64,000 nt of DNA from Sphingomonas kyeonggiensis. GTDB lineage: Bacteria > Pseudomonadota > Alphaproteobacteria > Sphingomonadales > Sphingomonadaceae. This document shows positions 44,208 through 52,170 of this stretch, piece after piece. Under the pieces are notes generated by a model. The model saw only the letters and a list, made by a program, of their open reading frames with translations. It searched no databases and was not told where the DNA came from. The stretch lies in assembly GCF_014204495.1 (NCBI RefSeq), contig NZ_JACHLN010000001.1, positions 1,178,001-1,242,000 on the forward strand. Reading direction: 5' to 3'. Position numbers and translations under genes: made by a program. The first letter of the stretch is position 1. Each line of letters begins with the position of its first letter.

Positions 44208-45398
44208 TCACTTCTTCAGGAGCTGGGGGATGACCTTCTGGCCCGGGTTCAGGAACGCGCCGGCGGTCATCACCACGCGCTCATTGCCGGTCAGGCCCTG
44301 CGTCACCGAGACGCCCGAATCGGTCACCGCGCCGGTGACGACGGGCGTGCGGACCGCCTTGTTGTCGCGGTCGAGCGTGTAGACATAATTGCCCTGCGCA
44401 TCGCTCTGGATCGCCGACTGGGGCAGGATCACGGCGTTCTCGGCGCCGGTGATGATCTGCGCGCTGGCGAAGCCGCCCGGGCGGAGCGCCGGGTTATAGG
44501 CGAGCTGGATGCGGGCAATGCCCTGGCGGGTGTTCGGATCGATCACCGGCGAGACCTGCCACACCGTGCCGCTGAACACCTGGGTGCTGCCGGTCGGCGT
44601 GATCTGCGCGGTCGAGCCCACACGGGTGCGCAGGAGGTCTGCTTCGGCGAGCTGCGCGCGCAGCTCCATCTGGCCGCCCATCGCCATGCGGAACAGCACG
44701 CCCGAGCCGCCGCTGACGATCTGGCCCGGCTCGACCTGGCGGGTGAGCACCAGGCCGGCTTCCGGCGCGCGGATGTCGAGGCGGTGGTTGCGCGCCTGGG
44801 TCTCGGCGAGCTGGGCGCGGGCGACGCGGACGCGAGCCGACGCCTGGTCGCGCGCGGCGGTCAGCCGGTCGATATCGGCCTTGGACACGAAGCCGTTCGA
44901 AACGAGGCTCTGCGCACGGTCGAGATTGGCCTGGGCGAGCTTGGCATCCGCTTCGGCGACGCGCACCGACGCGGCGAGCGAATCGGCGGTCTGGACCTGG
45001 ACCGAGCGATCGACGGTGGCGAGGACCTGCCCCTTGCCGACCCAGGTGCCCGGCTCGACCAGGACGCGGGTGACCAGGCCACCCTCGCCGACGACGCCGA
45101 CCGGCATCTCGCGCTTGGCGGCAAGGCTGCCGGTGCCGCTGATCACGGTCTGCACGGCCTGGCGGCCAGGCGTGGTGACCGTGACGGTCGGCATCTGCGA
45201 CGGGTTGTTGGACTTGCCCGCGGCCTTGTTGGCGGCGCCGTCCTGCTTGCCGCCCATGAACTTGCCCATGGTGAAGAAGCCGGCAACGGCGATCGCGAGG
45301 ACGATCAGCGTAATCCAAAGCCACCGCCGCGACTTCGGCGCATCCCCACTATATTCCAGCCGCTCCTGTCGTCCGAACATCCCTGCCTCGTAATTCAT
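44208..45398 (-). CDS. RND efflux periplasmic adaptor (membrane-fusion protein)
   Basis: A roughly 396-residue adaptor. One N-terminal transmembrane anchor (RRWLWITLIVLAIAVAGFF), then barrel-sandwich and alpha-hairpin domains (VLVEPGTWVGKGQVLATVDR, NLDRAQSLVSNGFVSKADID, LDIRAPEAGLVLTRQVEPGQ) and a beta-barrel end (LTGNERVVMTAGAFLNPGQK). The start is uncertain among ATGs at 45407, 45398 and 45380; the promoter at 45453-45481 argues against anything further upstream. It is cotranscribed with the permease. Confidence 0.92.
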   Translation of the reverse strand: MNYEAGMFGRQERLEYSGDAPKSRRWLWITLIVLAIAVAGFFTMGKFMGGKQDGAANKAAGKSNNPSQMPTVTVTTPGRQAVQTVISGTGSLAAKREMPVGVVGEGGLVTRVLVEPGTWVGKGQVLATVDRSVQVQTADSLAASVRVAEADAKLAQANLDRAQSLVSNGFVSKADIDRLTAARDQASARVRVARAQLAETQARNHRLDIRAPEAGLVLTRQVEPGQIVSGGSGVLFRMAMGGQMELRAQLAEADLLRTRVGSTAQITPTGSTQVFSGTVWQVSPVIDPNTRQGIARIQLAYNPALRPGGFASAQIITGAENAVILPQSAIQSDAQGNYVYTLDRDNKAVRTPVVTGAVTDSGVSVTQGLTGNERVVMTAGAFLNPGQKVIPQLLKK

Positions 45399-45452
45399 GT
45401 GCGACATTCCGATCCGGCCGAAATCGGCCGCTGCCCCCAAGTTGATCGCACT

Positions 45453-45481
45453 GTATTAGATGAATAAGGCACCGGCTACAA
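45453..45481 (-). promoter_or_regulatory. Candidate sigma-70 promoter of the RND efflux operon
   Basis: On the minus strand, TTGTAG (45481-45476) and TAATAC (45458-45453) are separated by exactly 17 bases, giving a start near 45446 and a short leader to the adaptor ATG. This is the best-matched promoter I see in the gap 45399-45644. Confidence 0.6.
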
Positions 45482-45582
45482 GAGCCGTTTCGCGTGGCCG
45501 GCCAAATGCCCGTTCCGGCCATTTTCCGCAAGTATCCGGGATGTTTCCAGAACCGTTTCCGTCAAGAAACAGTTGCAATGAA

Positions 45583-45598
45583 GTCGCACTAGCGCGAC
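45583..45598. promoter_or_regulatory. Near-perfect palindrome in RND/GlsB intergenic region
   Basis: GTCGCACTAGCGCGAC is a 16-base palindrome with one mismatched pair. It lies between the divergent efflux operon and the GlsB-like gene, 47 bases before the latter's ATG. It could be an operator of a TetR- or MarR-type regulator, but none is encoded nearby. Confidence 0.35.
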
Positions 45599-45644
45599 CT
45601 TCCGCGCGGCTCGGGGGAGACGGGCCGAATCGAGGAGGGAATTC

Positions 45645-45905
45645 ATGCCGCACGGGATTATTGGGTGGCTGCTCATCGGCCTGGTGGCCGGTGTGCTGGG
45701 CAAGCTGATCATGCCGGGCAAGGATCCGGGCGGCGTGATCGTGACGATCCTGCTGGGCATCGCGGGGGCGCTGCTGGCCTTTTACCTGACGCCGATGCTG
45801 GGTCTCGAAGTGCGCGACAGCACCTGGCAGGCCTATGCCGCCGCCACCGCCGGTTCGGTGGTGCTGCTGGCGCTCTACCGGCTGATCATGGTGCGCCGGG
45901 CGTAA
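45645..45905 (+). CDS. GlsB/YeaQ/YmgE-family small membrane protein
   Basis: An 86-residue protein with three hydrophobic segments (WLLIGLVAGVLGKLIM, IVTILLGIAGALLAFYLTP, AATAGSVVLLALYRLIM) and the family's glycine-rich GLVAGxLGKLIMPGKDPGG opening. A strong GAGGAGGGA site precedes the ATG. The family is called transglycosylase-associated or stress-response, but its role is unknown. A paralogue is at 46797-47057 on the other strand. Confidence 0.92.
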   Translation: MPHGIIGWLLIGLVAGVLGKLIMPGKDPGGVIVTILLGIAGALLAFYLTPMLGLEVRDSTWQAYAAATAGSVVLLALYRLIMVRRA

Positions 45906-46010
45906 GTTCTTCGGGACGGGGGCCTGCGCCGGCCCGTGCCCGATTTCCGTTCAGCTTCCATTTGTCCCGCGCGCGGCATGGCTGTGTGCGGGACAATCAT
46001 GTTGGAGTGA

Positions 46011-46736
46011 ATGATGATTCGACTGGCTCTTGCCGCTTCTGCCGCCGCGATTACCGTCGCGGCGCTTCCCGCTGCCGCGCAGAGCGACGCGCGCCCGGTG
46101 CTCATCGACGGCACCGTGCTCGATGTGAGCGCGACCGGCACCAGCACGCGCGTGCCCGATCTCGCGGTGATCGAGGCGGGCGTGGTCAGCCAGGCGAGCA
46201 CCGCCGCGGTGGCGATGCAGCAGAACAATGCGCAGATGACCAAGGTCCTGGCCGCGCTGCGCAAGTCGGGCGTGGCCGAGCGCGACATCCAGACCGCGAC
46301 GATCAACCTCAGCCCGCAATATCGCTATGCCCAGAACGAGCCGCCGGTGATCACCGGCTACCAGGCATCGAACCAGGTCTCGATTCGCTTCCGCGACATC
46401 GCGAAGAGCGGGACGATCCTCGACACGCTGGTCCGCGAGGGCGCCAACAACATTTCCGGCCCGAACCTGACGGTCGACAAGCCCGAGGGCGCGCTCGACG
46501 AGGCGCGGACCGATGCGATCAAGAAGGCGCGGGCGCGGGCCGAGCTCTATGCGCAGGCGGCGGGGCTCAAGGTCGATCGCATCCTGGCGATTTCCGAGGG
46601 CGGATCGCTGCCGATGCCGCCGGTGCCGATGATGGCGATGCGCGCCAGCGCCGGCATGGTTGCCGACAAGCTCGAGGTCGTGGCGGGCGAGCGCGAACTG
46701 AACGTCACCGTCTCGGTGCGCTTCCTGCTCAAGTAA
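46011..46736 (+). CDS. Exported SIMPL-domain (DUF541) protein
   Basis: A 241-residue periplasmic protein with a signal peptide (MIRLALAASAAAITVAALPAAAQ). The SIMPL domain shows VLDVSATGTSTRVPDLAVIE, QTATINLSPQYRYAQNEPPVI, VSIRFRDIAKSGTILDTLV and DAIKKARARAELYAQAAGLK. Homologues (BP26 antigen/YggE) are linked to oxidative stress or membrane integrity; the mechanism is unknown. It ends 10 bases before a strong bidirectional terminator and faces the second GlsB-like gene. Confidence 0.92.
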   Translation: MMIRLALAASAAAITVAALPAAAQSDARPVLIDGTVLDVSATGTSTRVPDLAVIEAGVVSQASTAAVAMQQNNAQMTKVLAALRKSGVAERDIQTATINLSPQYRYAQNEPPVITGYQASNQVSIRFRDIAKSGTILDTLVREGANNISGPNLTVDKPEGALDEARTDAIKKARARAELYAQAAGLKVDRILAISEGGSLPMPPVPMMAMRASAGMVADKLEVVAGERELNVTVSVRFLLK

Positions 46737-46746
46737 TCCGCGCATG

Positions 46747-46782
46747 AAAAAGGGGCCGTCCCTCGCGGGGCGGCCCCTTTTT
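46747..46782. terminator. Bidirectional intrinsic terminator
   Basis: The stem AAAAAGGGGCCG pairs with CGGCCCCTTTTT (12 bp, extended by TCCC/GGGG) around TCGC, with A-run and T-run on the two sides. It sits exactly between the convergent SIMPL and GlsB-like genes and should terminate both. Confidence 0.93.
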
Positions 46783-46796
46783 GATCCTGGACCCGG

Positions 46797-47057
46797 TTAG
46801 CGCAGCGAACCGCGACGGACCAGATTGACCAGCGCGAGCAGAACGATCGCGCCGACCAGCGACACCAGGAACGTCGTCGGATTGATCACGCCGCTGTTGA
46901 TGTCACCGCTGCCGAACAGCCAGCCGCCGATAAAGGCGCCGACAATGCCGACAATCACGTTCAGGAAAATGCCCTGCTGGGCATCGGTACGCATCACGAT
47001 GCTGGCAAGCCAGCCGACGACGCCGCCGATGACCAGCCAAACGATAAGGCTCACCAT
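46797..47057 (-). CDS. GlsB/YeaQ/YmgE-family small membrane protein
   Basis: An 86-residue protein with three membrane segments (IVWLVIGGVVGWLASIVMR, FLNVIVGIVGAFIGGWLFG, FLVSLVGAIVLLALVNLV). It has the same length as, and a similar layout to, the protein at 45645-45905, but is closer to the classical YeaQ form (DAQQGIFLNVIVGIVGAFIGG). GGAGGG precedes the ATG. The role of the family is unknown. Confidence 0.92.
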   Translation of the reverse strand: MVSLIVWLVIGGVVGWLASIVMRTDAQQGIFLNVIVGIVGAFIGGWLFGSGDINSGVINPTTFLVSLVGAIVLLALVNLVRRGSLR

Positions 47058-47175
47058 AAGTCCCTCCGTTATCTAGGCCCGCGGACCGGGCGACGAAGGA
47101 AAAATGAGCGGGCGCTCGTGTTGGTTCCGTACCGATATTTTGCACGGAAACGGGAACTTTTCCCGAGAGCCATAA

Positions 47176-47211
47176 AGAAAAAGGCCCGCCCCGGTCGTGC
47201 CGGGGCGGGCC
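47176..47211 (-). terminator. Intrinsic terminator of the SciP gene
   Basis: On the minus strand the 12-bp stem GGCCCGCCCCGG/CCGGGGCGGGCC (47211-47183) with a 5-base loop is followed by TTTTTCTTT. It lies 26 bases after the stop of the minus-strand gene ending at 47237. Confidence 0.88.
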
Positions 47212-47236
47212 GATGCCTGCTCTTCGAGGGAAGAGA

Positions 47237-47536
47237 TCAGTATTTCTGCTGGCGCTCGTAGAGCGAGCGATAATGCTGGATGCGCGTGACGCGCAGGCCC
47301 GGCATGCCCGAACGGTCGATCGCGCGCTGCCAGCCCGCGAATTCCTCGACGGTGAGGCCATAGCGCTCGCAAACCTCGTCGACACTGAGCAGCCCGCCAT
47401 TGACGGCGGCGACCACCTCGGCCTTGCGGCGGACCACCCAGCGGGTGGTGTCCGCCGGCGGCAGCGTCTCGAGGGTAAGCGGCTCGCCGAGCGGGCCGAT
47501 CACTTTCGCGGGACGGATCTTCTGGTTCTCAATCAT
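47237..47536 (-). CDS. sciP: DUF1153 / CtrA-inhibitor SciP-like protein
   Basis: A 99-residue DNA-binding protein of the DUF1153 family, whose Caulobacter member SciP blocks CtrA-activated promoters in G1 cells. The helix-turn-helix region is clear (RWVVRRKAEVVAAVNGGLLS, VDEVCERYGLTVEEFAGWQR), and the C-terminus QHYRSLYERQQKY is characteristic. It has its own terminator at 47176-47211. The CcrM gene, a classical member of the same cell-cycle circuit, lies 10 kb away at 57294-58421. Confidence 0.9.
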   Translation of the reverse strand: MIENQKIRPAKVIGPLGEPLTLETLPPADTTRWVVRRKAEVVAAVNGGLLSVDEVCERYGLTVEEFAGWQRAIDRSGMPGLRVTRIQHYRSLYERQQKY

Positions 47537-47642
47537 CTACTCGCCTTTCGGGGCGGGGGGCCCCCGCTACGCAAACTGAACACGCCCACCGATATTCGTC
47601 GCTCTTTGAACATCGGCTAAAACGCCTCGGTAAATTCGCTCT

Positions 47643-47870
47643 TCATTCTTCCTGACGACGGGTTAGCGCTCGCGCGGCAAGGCGATGGAACGCCCCATGC
47701 GCAGGTGCGAGAAGCTGCTCGACCGGCGCGACCAGCGCCAACCGGGCCTGCGCGCGTGCCGTGGGACTCGCCGCCTGGCGCGCCGCCACGCCGACCAGCA
47801 GTACCGCCAGTTCGGTCGGCATGGCGGTGATCGCCACGTCGCGTTCCAGTCTGGCAAAACTCAGGTCCAC
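47643..47870 (-). CDS. Small hypothetical protein upstream of sciP
   Basis: A 75-residue frame that I do not recognise. Third codon positions are strongly G/C, as in neighbouring genes, which supports coding. The protein is alanine- and leucine-rich (MPTELAVLLVGVAARQAA, VEQLLAPAHGAFHRLAARAL), probably helical and soluble. It has the same orientation as sciP, 106 bases upstream of it. A short spurious frame cannot be excluded. Confidence 0.45.
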   Translation of the reverse strand: MDLSFARLERDVAITAMPTELAVLLVGVAARQAASPTARAQARLALVAPVEQLLAPAHGAFHRLAARALTRRQEE

Positions 47871-48018
47871 GCGCTCTTCTACCCATCCGACAAGTTGAAC
47901 TCGGATTTGGGCTTTCTACCCAAAAGTCTTGAAGGGTCCGTAAAGCAGGTGAAAACGAGCGCTTAACCAGCGTTACCGGAATCCAACCGGGGTGGCGCGG
48001 GGAACTACGAGTGCCTAA

Positions 48019-49140
48019 ATGCGCGCGATCATGATCGCAGGAGACTTCCAGCTCGAGGCGCCGTTGAAGGCGCGCCGCATCGTCGTCGCCATGTCGGGCG
48101 GGGTCGATTCCTCGGTCGTGGCCGGGCTTGCCGCGGCTACCGGCGCCGAGACGATCGGCGTGACGCTGCAGCTCTACGATCATGGCGAGGCGGTGGGCCG
48201 CGCCGGCTCGTGCTGTGCCGGGCGCGACATCCGTGACGCCCGCGCGGTCTGCGACAAGCTCGGCATCGCGCATTATGTCTTCGACCATGCGTCGAGCTTC
48301 AAAAGCGAAGTGATCGACGATTTCGCCGACGAATATCTCGCCGGGCGCACGCCGATTCCCTGCGTGAAGTGCAACATGGGGCCGAAATTCACCGATCTGT
48401 TCGCGCTCGCCCGCGACCTGGGTGCCGATTGCCTGGCGACCGGCCATTATGTCCAGCGGGTGATGGGGGCAGAAGGCGCCGAGTTGCACCGTGCGTACGA
48501 CCCGGCGCGCGACCAGAGCTATTTCCTGTTCGCCACCACTGCGGCCCAGCTCGATTTCCTGCGCTTCCCGCTGGGCGGCATGCCCAAGCCGCAAGTGCGC
48601 GAACTGGCCACGCAGCTCGGGCTGGCCGTGGCGGGCAAGCCCGACAGCCAGGACATCTGCTTCGTGCCCGACGGCGACTATGCCGCGCTGGTCAAGAAGC
48701 TGCGCCCCGAGGCGGGGACCCAGGGCGAGATCGTCGACGAATCGGGCAAGCTGCTCGGCCGCCACAAGGGGTTGATCCACTTCACCGTCGGCCAGCGCCG
48801 CGGGCTCGAGATCGGCGGCGCGCCCGAGCCCTATTATGTGCTGCGGCTCGATCCCGCGACCAAGCAGGTGATCGTCGGCCCCAAGCGAGCGCTGGCGGTG
48901 CGCGCGGCGCGGATCGAGGGGATCAACTGGCTGGGCGGCAGCTATTCGGGGCCGATGACCGCCAAGGTGCGCAGCCTCGCCAAGCCGGTACCCGCACGGC
49001 TCGAGGATGGCCGCGTGGTGTTCGAGACGCCGGAATATGGCGTCGCCCCCGGCCAGGCCGCGGTGCTCTATGCCGGCGAGCGCGTGCTCGGCGGCGGCTG
49101 GATCGCCGAGACCGAGCGGGCGGAACTGGTGCCCGCCTGA
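48019..49140 (+). CDS. mnmA: tRNA 2-thiouridine(34) synthase
   Basis: A 373-residue enzyme that thiolates U34 of tRNAs for Lys, Glu and Gln using ATP and a relayed sulfur. The PP-loop is [13 protein letters not shown] (SGGVDSS at residues 26-32). The two catalytic cysteines lie in [14 protein letters not shown] and [25 protein letters not shown] and [18 protein letters not shown] belong to the C-terminal domains. A second start at the fifth residue (Met) is possible. It is monocistronic by appearance. Confidence 0.96.
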   Translation: MRAIMIAGDFQLEAPLKARRIVVAMSGGVDSSVVAGLAAATGAETIGVTLQLYDHGEAVGRAGSCCAGRDIRDARAVCDKLGIAHYVFDHASSFKSEVIDDFADEYLAGRTPIPCVKCNMGPKFTDLFALARDLGADCLATGHYVQRVMGAEGAELHRAYDPARDQSYFLFATTAAQLDFLRFPLGGMPKPQVRELATQLGLAVAGKPDSQDICFVPDGDYAALVKKLRPEAGTQGEIVDESGKLLGRHKGLIHFTVGQRRGLEIGGAPEPYYVLRLDPATKQVIVGPKRALAVRAARIEGINWLGGSYSGPMTAKVRSLAKPVPARLEDGRVVFETPEYGVAPGQAAVLYAGERVLGGGWIAETERAELVPA

Positions 49141-49161
49141 CAGGCGGTTGCCGGACCCGTG

Positions 49162-49193
49162 CCGATGTGTATTATGTAAATAACACACATCGG
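49162..49193. promoter_or_regulatory. 32-base imperfect palindrome before the NTF2-like gene
   Basis: CCGATGTGT-A-TTAT pairs with ATAA-C-ACACATCGG around GTAA: 13 of 14 pairs match. The A/T-rich centre lies 8 bases before the ATG at 49202, inside an otherwise GC-rich region. There is no T-run, so an operator or an mRNA hairpin covering the translation start is more likely than a terminator. Confidence 0.55.
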
Positions 49194-49201
49194 AGACCCG
49201 C

Positions 49202-49675
49202 ATGTTCCTGGCCGCCGCGCTTTCGATCGCCCTGCTGCAGTCCGCGCCTGATCCGGCGCTCCTCGCCGAAGTGAAGGCGGCGGATGCGGCGCTGTTCGAG
49301 ACCTTCTTCGAGCGCTGCGATCCCGCGCGGCTCGCCGCGCAGGTGACGCCCGATTTCGAGATGTACCACGACAAGGACGGCGTGGTGGCGACCAGCGGGG
49401 ACGCTTTCGTCGCGCTCTATGCAAAGGGGTGCGAGGCGAAGAAGGCACCCGATGCCTGGCGCAGCCGACGCGCGCTGCTGCCCGAGACGTTGCGGGTCGA
49501 TCCGGTGCCGGGCTTCGGCGCGATCGAGGAGGGCGATCATGTCTTCTACGAGCGCCAGGGCGACGGGCCGGAGAAGCTGGTCGGCAAGGCGCATTTCGTC
49601 CAGCTGTGGAAGAGGGGGGCGGACGGCTGGCGGGTGGCGCGTATCCTCAGCTATGCGCACCAGGCGATGCCCTAG
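49202..49675 (+). CDS. Exported NTF2-like / DUF4440-type protein
   Basis: A 157-residue protein with a short signal-like N-terminus (MFLAAALSIALLQSAP) and a cone-fold NTF2/DUF4440 pattern: AALFETFFERCDPARLAAQV, TPDFEMYHDKDGVVATSGD, VGKAHFVQLWKRGADGWRVA and RILSYAHQA. Such domains bind small ligands or act as isomerases; function is unknown. GGAGA precedes the ATG, and the palindrome at 49162-49193 ends just before it, suggesting single-gene control. Confidence 0.82.
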   Translation: MFLAAALSIALLQSAPDPALLAEVKAADAALFETFFERCDPARLAAQVTPDFEMYHDKDGVVATSGDAFVALYAKGCEAKKAPDAWRSRRALLPETLRVDPVPGFGAIEEGDHVFYERQGDGPEKLVGKAHFVQLWKRGADGWRVARILSYAHQAMP

Positions 49676-49748
49676 CAGCGCCCCGCATTGGCATTGGCGG
49701 CGCCACGCCCTATCTCCCGGCCTCGAATTGAGCGGGAAGGATTAGCGC

Positions 49749-51095
49749 GTGGCCGAATACGATTATGATCTCTTCGTGATCGGTGCAGGTTCAGGCGGCG
49801 TCCGCGCCTCGCGCGTCTCGGCGGCCTATGGCGCCAGGGTCGCGGTGGCCGAGGAATATCGCATCGGCGGCACCTGTGTGATCCGCGGCTGCGTGCCCAA
49901 GAAGCTGCTCGTCTACGGCGCGCATTTCGCCGAGGACCTGAAGGACGCGCGCCGCTTCGGCTGGAACGTGCCCGAATGCGATTTCGACTGGGCGGTGCTG
50001 CGCGACAATGTGCTGGCTGATGTCGATCGCCTCAACGGCCTCTACACCCAGACGCTGCACAACAACCAGGTCGAGACCTTCCTCGAGCGCGCCACCGTCA
50101 CCGGCCCGCACGAAGTGATGCTGGCGAGCGGGCGCAAGGTCACCGCCAAATATATCCTCGTCGCCACCGGCGCGCATCCGCATGTGCCGGAATTCCCGGG
50201 CAGCGATCTCGGCATCACCTCGAACGAGGTCTTCCACCTCGACAAGCTGCCCAAGCGCGTGCTGATCGCCGGCGGCGGCTATATCGCCAACGAGTTCGCC
50301 GGCATCTTCAACGAGTTCGGCAGCCATGTGACCCTGGTCAACCGCACCGATGTCATCCTGCGCGGCTATGACCATTCGATGCGTGACCGGCTGCTCCAGA
50401 TCTCGCTGATGAAGGGCATCGATTTCCGCTTCCACTGCGAGTTCAAGTCGATCGAGAAGCTGGAGAGCGGCGCGCTCAAGGTGACGCTGAGCAAGCACGA
50501 GCCGATCGAAGTCGATTGCGTGATCTTCGCTACCGGCCGCGTGCCCAATACGACGGGACTTGGCCTCGAGGATGTCGGCGTGCAGCTCGACGGCAAGGGC
50601 GCGGTGCAGGTCGACGCCGACAACATGTCGTCGGTCGATTCGATCTATGCGGTGGGCGACGTGACCAACCGGGTGCAGCTCACGCCGATCGCGATCCGCG
50701 AGGGCCAGGCGTTCGCCGACACGATCTTCGGCGGCAAGCCGCACCAGGTCGATTATTCCTGCATCCCGAGCGCCGTGTTCAGCCACCCGCCGATGGCCGG
50801 CGTCGGCATGACCGAAAGCGAGGCGCGCAACAAGCTCGGCTCGATCGCGGTCTATCAGAGCGATTTCCGCGCGATGAAGAATGTCCTCGCCGATCGCAAT
50901 GAGCGTTCTCTCTACAAGATGATCTGCGACGGCACGACCGGCCGGGTCGTCGGCCTCCACATGATCGGGCCGGACGCGCCGGAGATCCTCCAGGCGGCGG
51001 CGGTGGCGGTGAAGGCCGGGCTGACCAAGGATGCCTTCGACCAGACCGTGGCGCTGCACCCGACCATGTCGGAAGAGCTCGTGCTGATGAAGTGA
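49749..51095 (+). CDS. gor: Glutathione-disulfide reductase
   Basis: A 448-residue flavoprotein that reduces glutathione disulfide with NADPH. The FAD site is DLFVIGAGSGGVRASRVSA; the redox disulfide is C43/C48 in GGTCVIRGCVPKKLLVYG; the NADPH Rossmann motif is VLIAGGGYIANEFAGIF; the C-terminal catalytic His is in TVALHPTMSEELVLMK. GTG start. The glutathione supply would support the GST-type maleylpyruvate isomerase among others. A 10-bp-stem hairpin (51124-51146) lies downstream. Confidence 0.96.
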   Translation: MAEYDYDLFVIGAGSGGVRASRVSAAYGARVAVAEEYRIGGTCVIRGCVPKKLLVYGAHFAEDLKDARRFGWNVPECDFDWAVLRDNVLADVDRLNGLYTQTLHNNQVETFLERATVTGPHEVMLASGRKVTAKYILVATGAHPHVPEFPGSDLGITSNEVFHLDKLPKRVLIAGGGYIANEFAGIFNEFGSHVTLVNRTDVILRGYDHSMRDRLLQISLMKGIDFRFHCEFKSIEKLESGALKVTLSKHEPIEVDCVIFATGRVPNTTGLGLEDVGVQLDGKGAVQVDADNMSSVDSIYAVGDVTNRVQLTPIAIREGQAFADTIFGGKPHQVDYSCIPSAVFSHPPMAGVGMTESEARNKLGSIAVYQSDFRAMKNVLADRNERSLYKMICDGTTGRVVGLHMIGPDAPEILQAAAVAVKAGLTKDAFDQTVALHPTMSEELVLMK

Positions 51096-51123
51096 TCGGG
51101 AAGTTCGTGCCGAAGGCGCGAAC

Positions 51124-51146
51124 CGAAGGCTGCGGGGCAGCCTTCG
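51124..51146. terminator. Hairpin between convergent gor and AbrB-type genes
   Basis: CGAAGGCTGC pairs perfectly with GCAGCCTTCG around GGG. It lies 28 bases after the gor stop and 4 bases before the end of the opposing gene. There is no clear T-run, so terminator function is only likely from position. Confidence 0.45.
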
Positions 51147-51150
51147 CCGC

Positions 51151-52170
51151 TCACTCCCCCGCAGGGCGGGTGGGACTGGGCGATTCCTCTGCGGTGGACT
51201 TGGCGAACCGCCCCGCCGCCGCCCGCGCCAGCGTCGGCCCCAGCGCCAGCACCGCGAGGAACCGCAGCGCCTGCATCGCCATCACGAAAGGCTGGTCCAC
51301 CGGCACCGAGGTCGCGATGATCGCCACCGAATCGAGCCCACCGGGGCTCACCGCCAGATAAGCGCTCACCGGGTCGATCCCGGTGACCTTCGACAAAACC
51401 AGCGACAGCGCGGCGGAAAAGCCGATCAGGGTGAAGGTGGCGAGCAGCACGCGCGGCAGTGCCCGGCCAGCCACGGCAAGCGTCTCGCGGGTAAAGGCCA
51501 GGCCGATCCGCCAGCCGACCAGCGCATAGCTTACCGCCAGCACCGGCTCGGGCAGGGTCATCCGCAACATGCCGAGCGCGTGCAGCGTGATCCCCGCCGC
51601 CATCGGCACCAGCAGCGCCCCGGCCGGGATGCGCAGCTTCAGGCCGATGAGCGCGCCGATCCCTGCAACCGACAAGGTAGCCAGTGAAGGGATCAGCGGG
51701 GCCGGGGCCAGCATCGTCACCAGCCAGTCGCCGCCATGATGCGCGCCGAGCGCCGCCGCGAGGATCGAGGCCACCGCGGCGACCGATACGACGCGGGTAT
51801 AGGTCATGAACGCCACCAGCCGCGCGTCCGCGCCGAACGCATCGGCCATCACCACCATGGCCGAGGCGGCACCCGGCATCGATCCCCAGATCGCGGTGCT
51901 GCCGGGCAACACCTGCCAGCGGCTGAGCAGATAGCCGAGCAGGCTGCTCGCGCCGAGCGTAACCGCGGTCACGCCCAGGAACAGCGGCCACTCAGCCATC
52001 ACCCGCGAAAAGGCACCGACATCGAGCGTGCCGGCGATCAGGCAGCCGATCACCGCCAGCATCGGCCCGAGCAGCAGCCCCGCCGAAAGCCCGATCCATT
52101 CCAGGATCGCCGTGCCCACCGCCGAAGCCGCGAGCAGGCCGAGCCATGCCCCCGCCTGGCGCCCGCTCAA
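51151..52170 (-). CDS. AbrB-family (TIGR03082-type) integral membrane protein
   Basis: A 339-residue membrane protein with about ten hydrophobic segments and the internal duplication of the AbrB/ammonia-monooxygenase-like family: GLLLGPMLAVIGCLIAGTLD with SLLGYLLSRW in the first half, and AGALLVPMAAGITLHALG with YLAVSPGGLDSVAIIATSVP in the second; GSMPGAASAMVVMADAFGAD is another landmark. Often annotated as a regulator, it is a membrane protein, probably a transporter. Its ATG overlaps the stop of the symporter gene (ATGA). Confidence 0.88.
   Translation of the reverse strand: MSGRQAGAWLGLLAASAVGTAILEWIGLSAGLLLGPMLAVIGCLIAGTLDVGAFSRVMAEWPLFLGVTAVTLGASSLLGYLLSRWQVLPGSTAIWGSMPGAASAMVVMADAFGADARLVAFMTYTRVVSVAAVASILAAALGAHHGGDWLVTMLAPAPLIPSLATLSVAGIGALIGLKLRIPAGALLVPMAAGITLHALGMLRMTLPEPVLAVSYALVGWRIGLAFTRETLAVAGRALPRVLLATFTLIGFSAALSLVLSKVTGIDPVSAYLAVSPGGLDSVAIIATSVPVDQPFVMAMQALRFLAVLALGPTLARAAAGRFAKSTAEESPSPTRPAGE

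Noticed and set aside
40934..44233. Very long plus-strand open frame of about 1100 codons antisense to the RND permease
   Set aside because: Composition is His/Arg/Asp-rich and repetitive, typical of the antisense frame of a GC-rich gene; the minus strand encodes a complete RND permease with all motifs.
47662..47671. TTAGCGCTCG, a partial match to the LacI palindrome
   Set aside because: Only 8 of 10 bases match, it is not palindromic, and it lies inside a putative coding frame far from the catabolic locus.
49162..49193. Palindrome after mnmA as an intrinsic terminator
   Set aside because: The stem centre is A/T-rich and there is no T-run after either arm.
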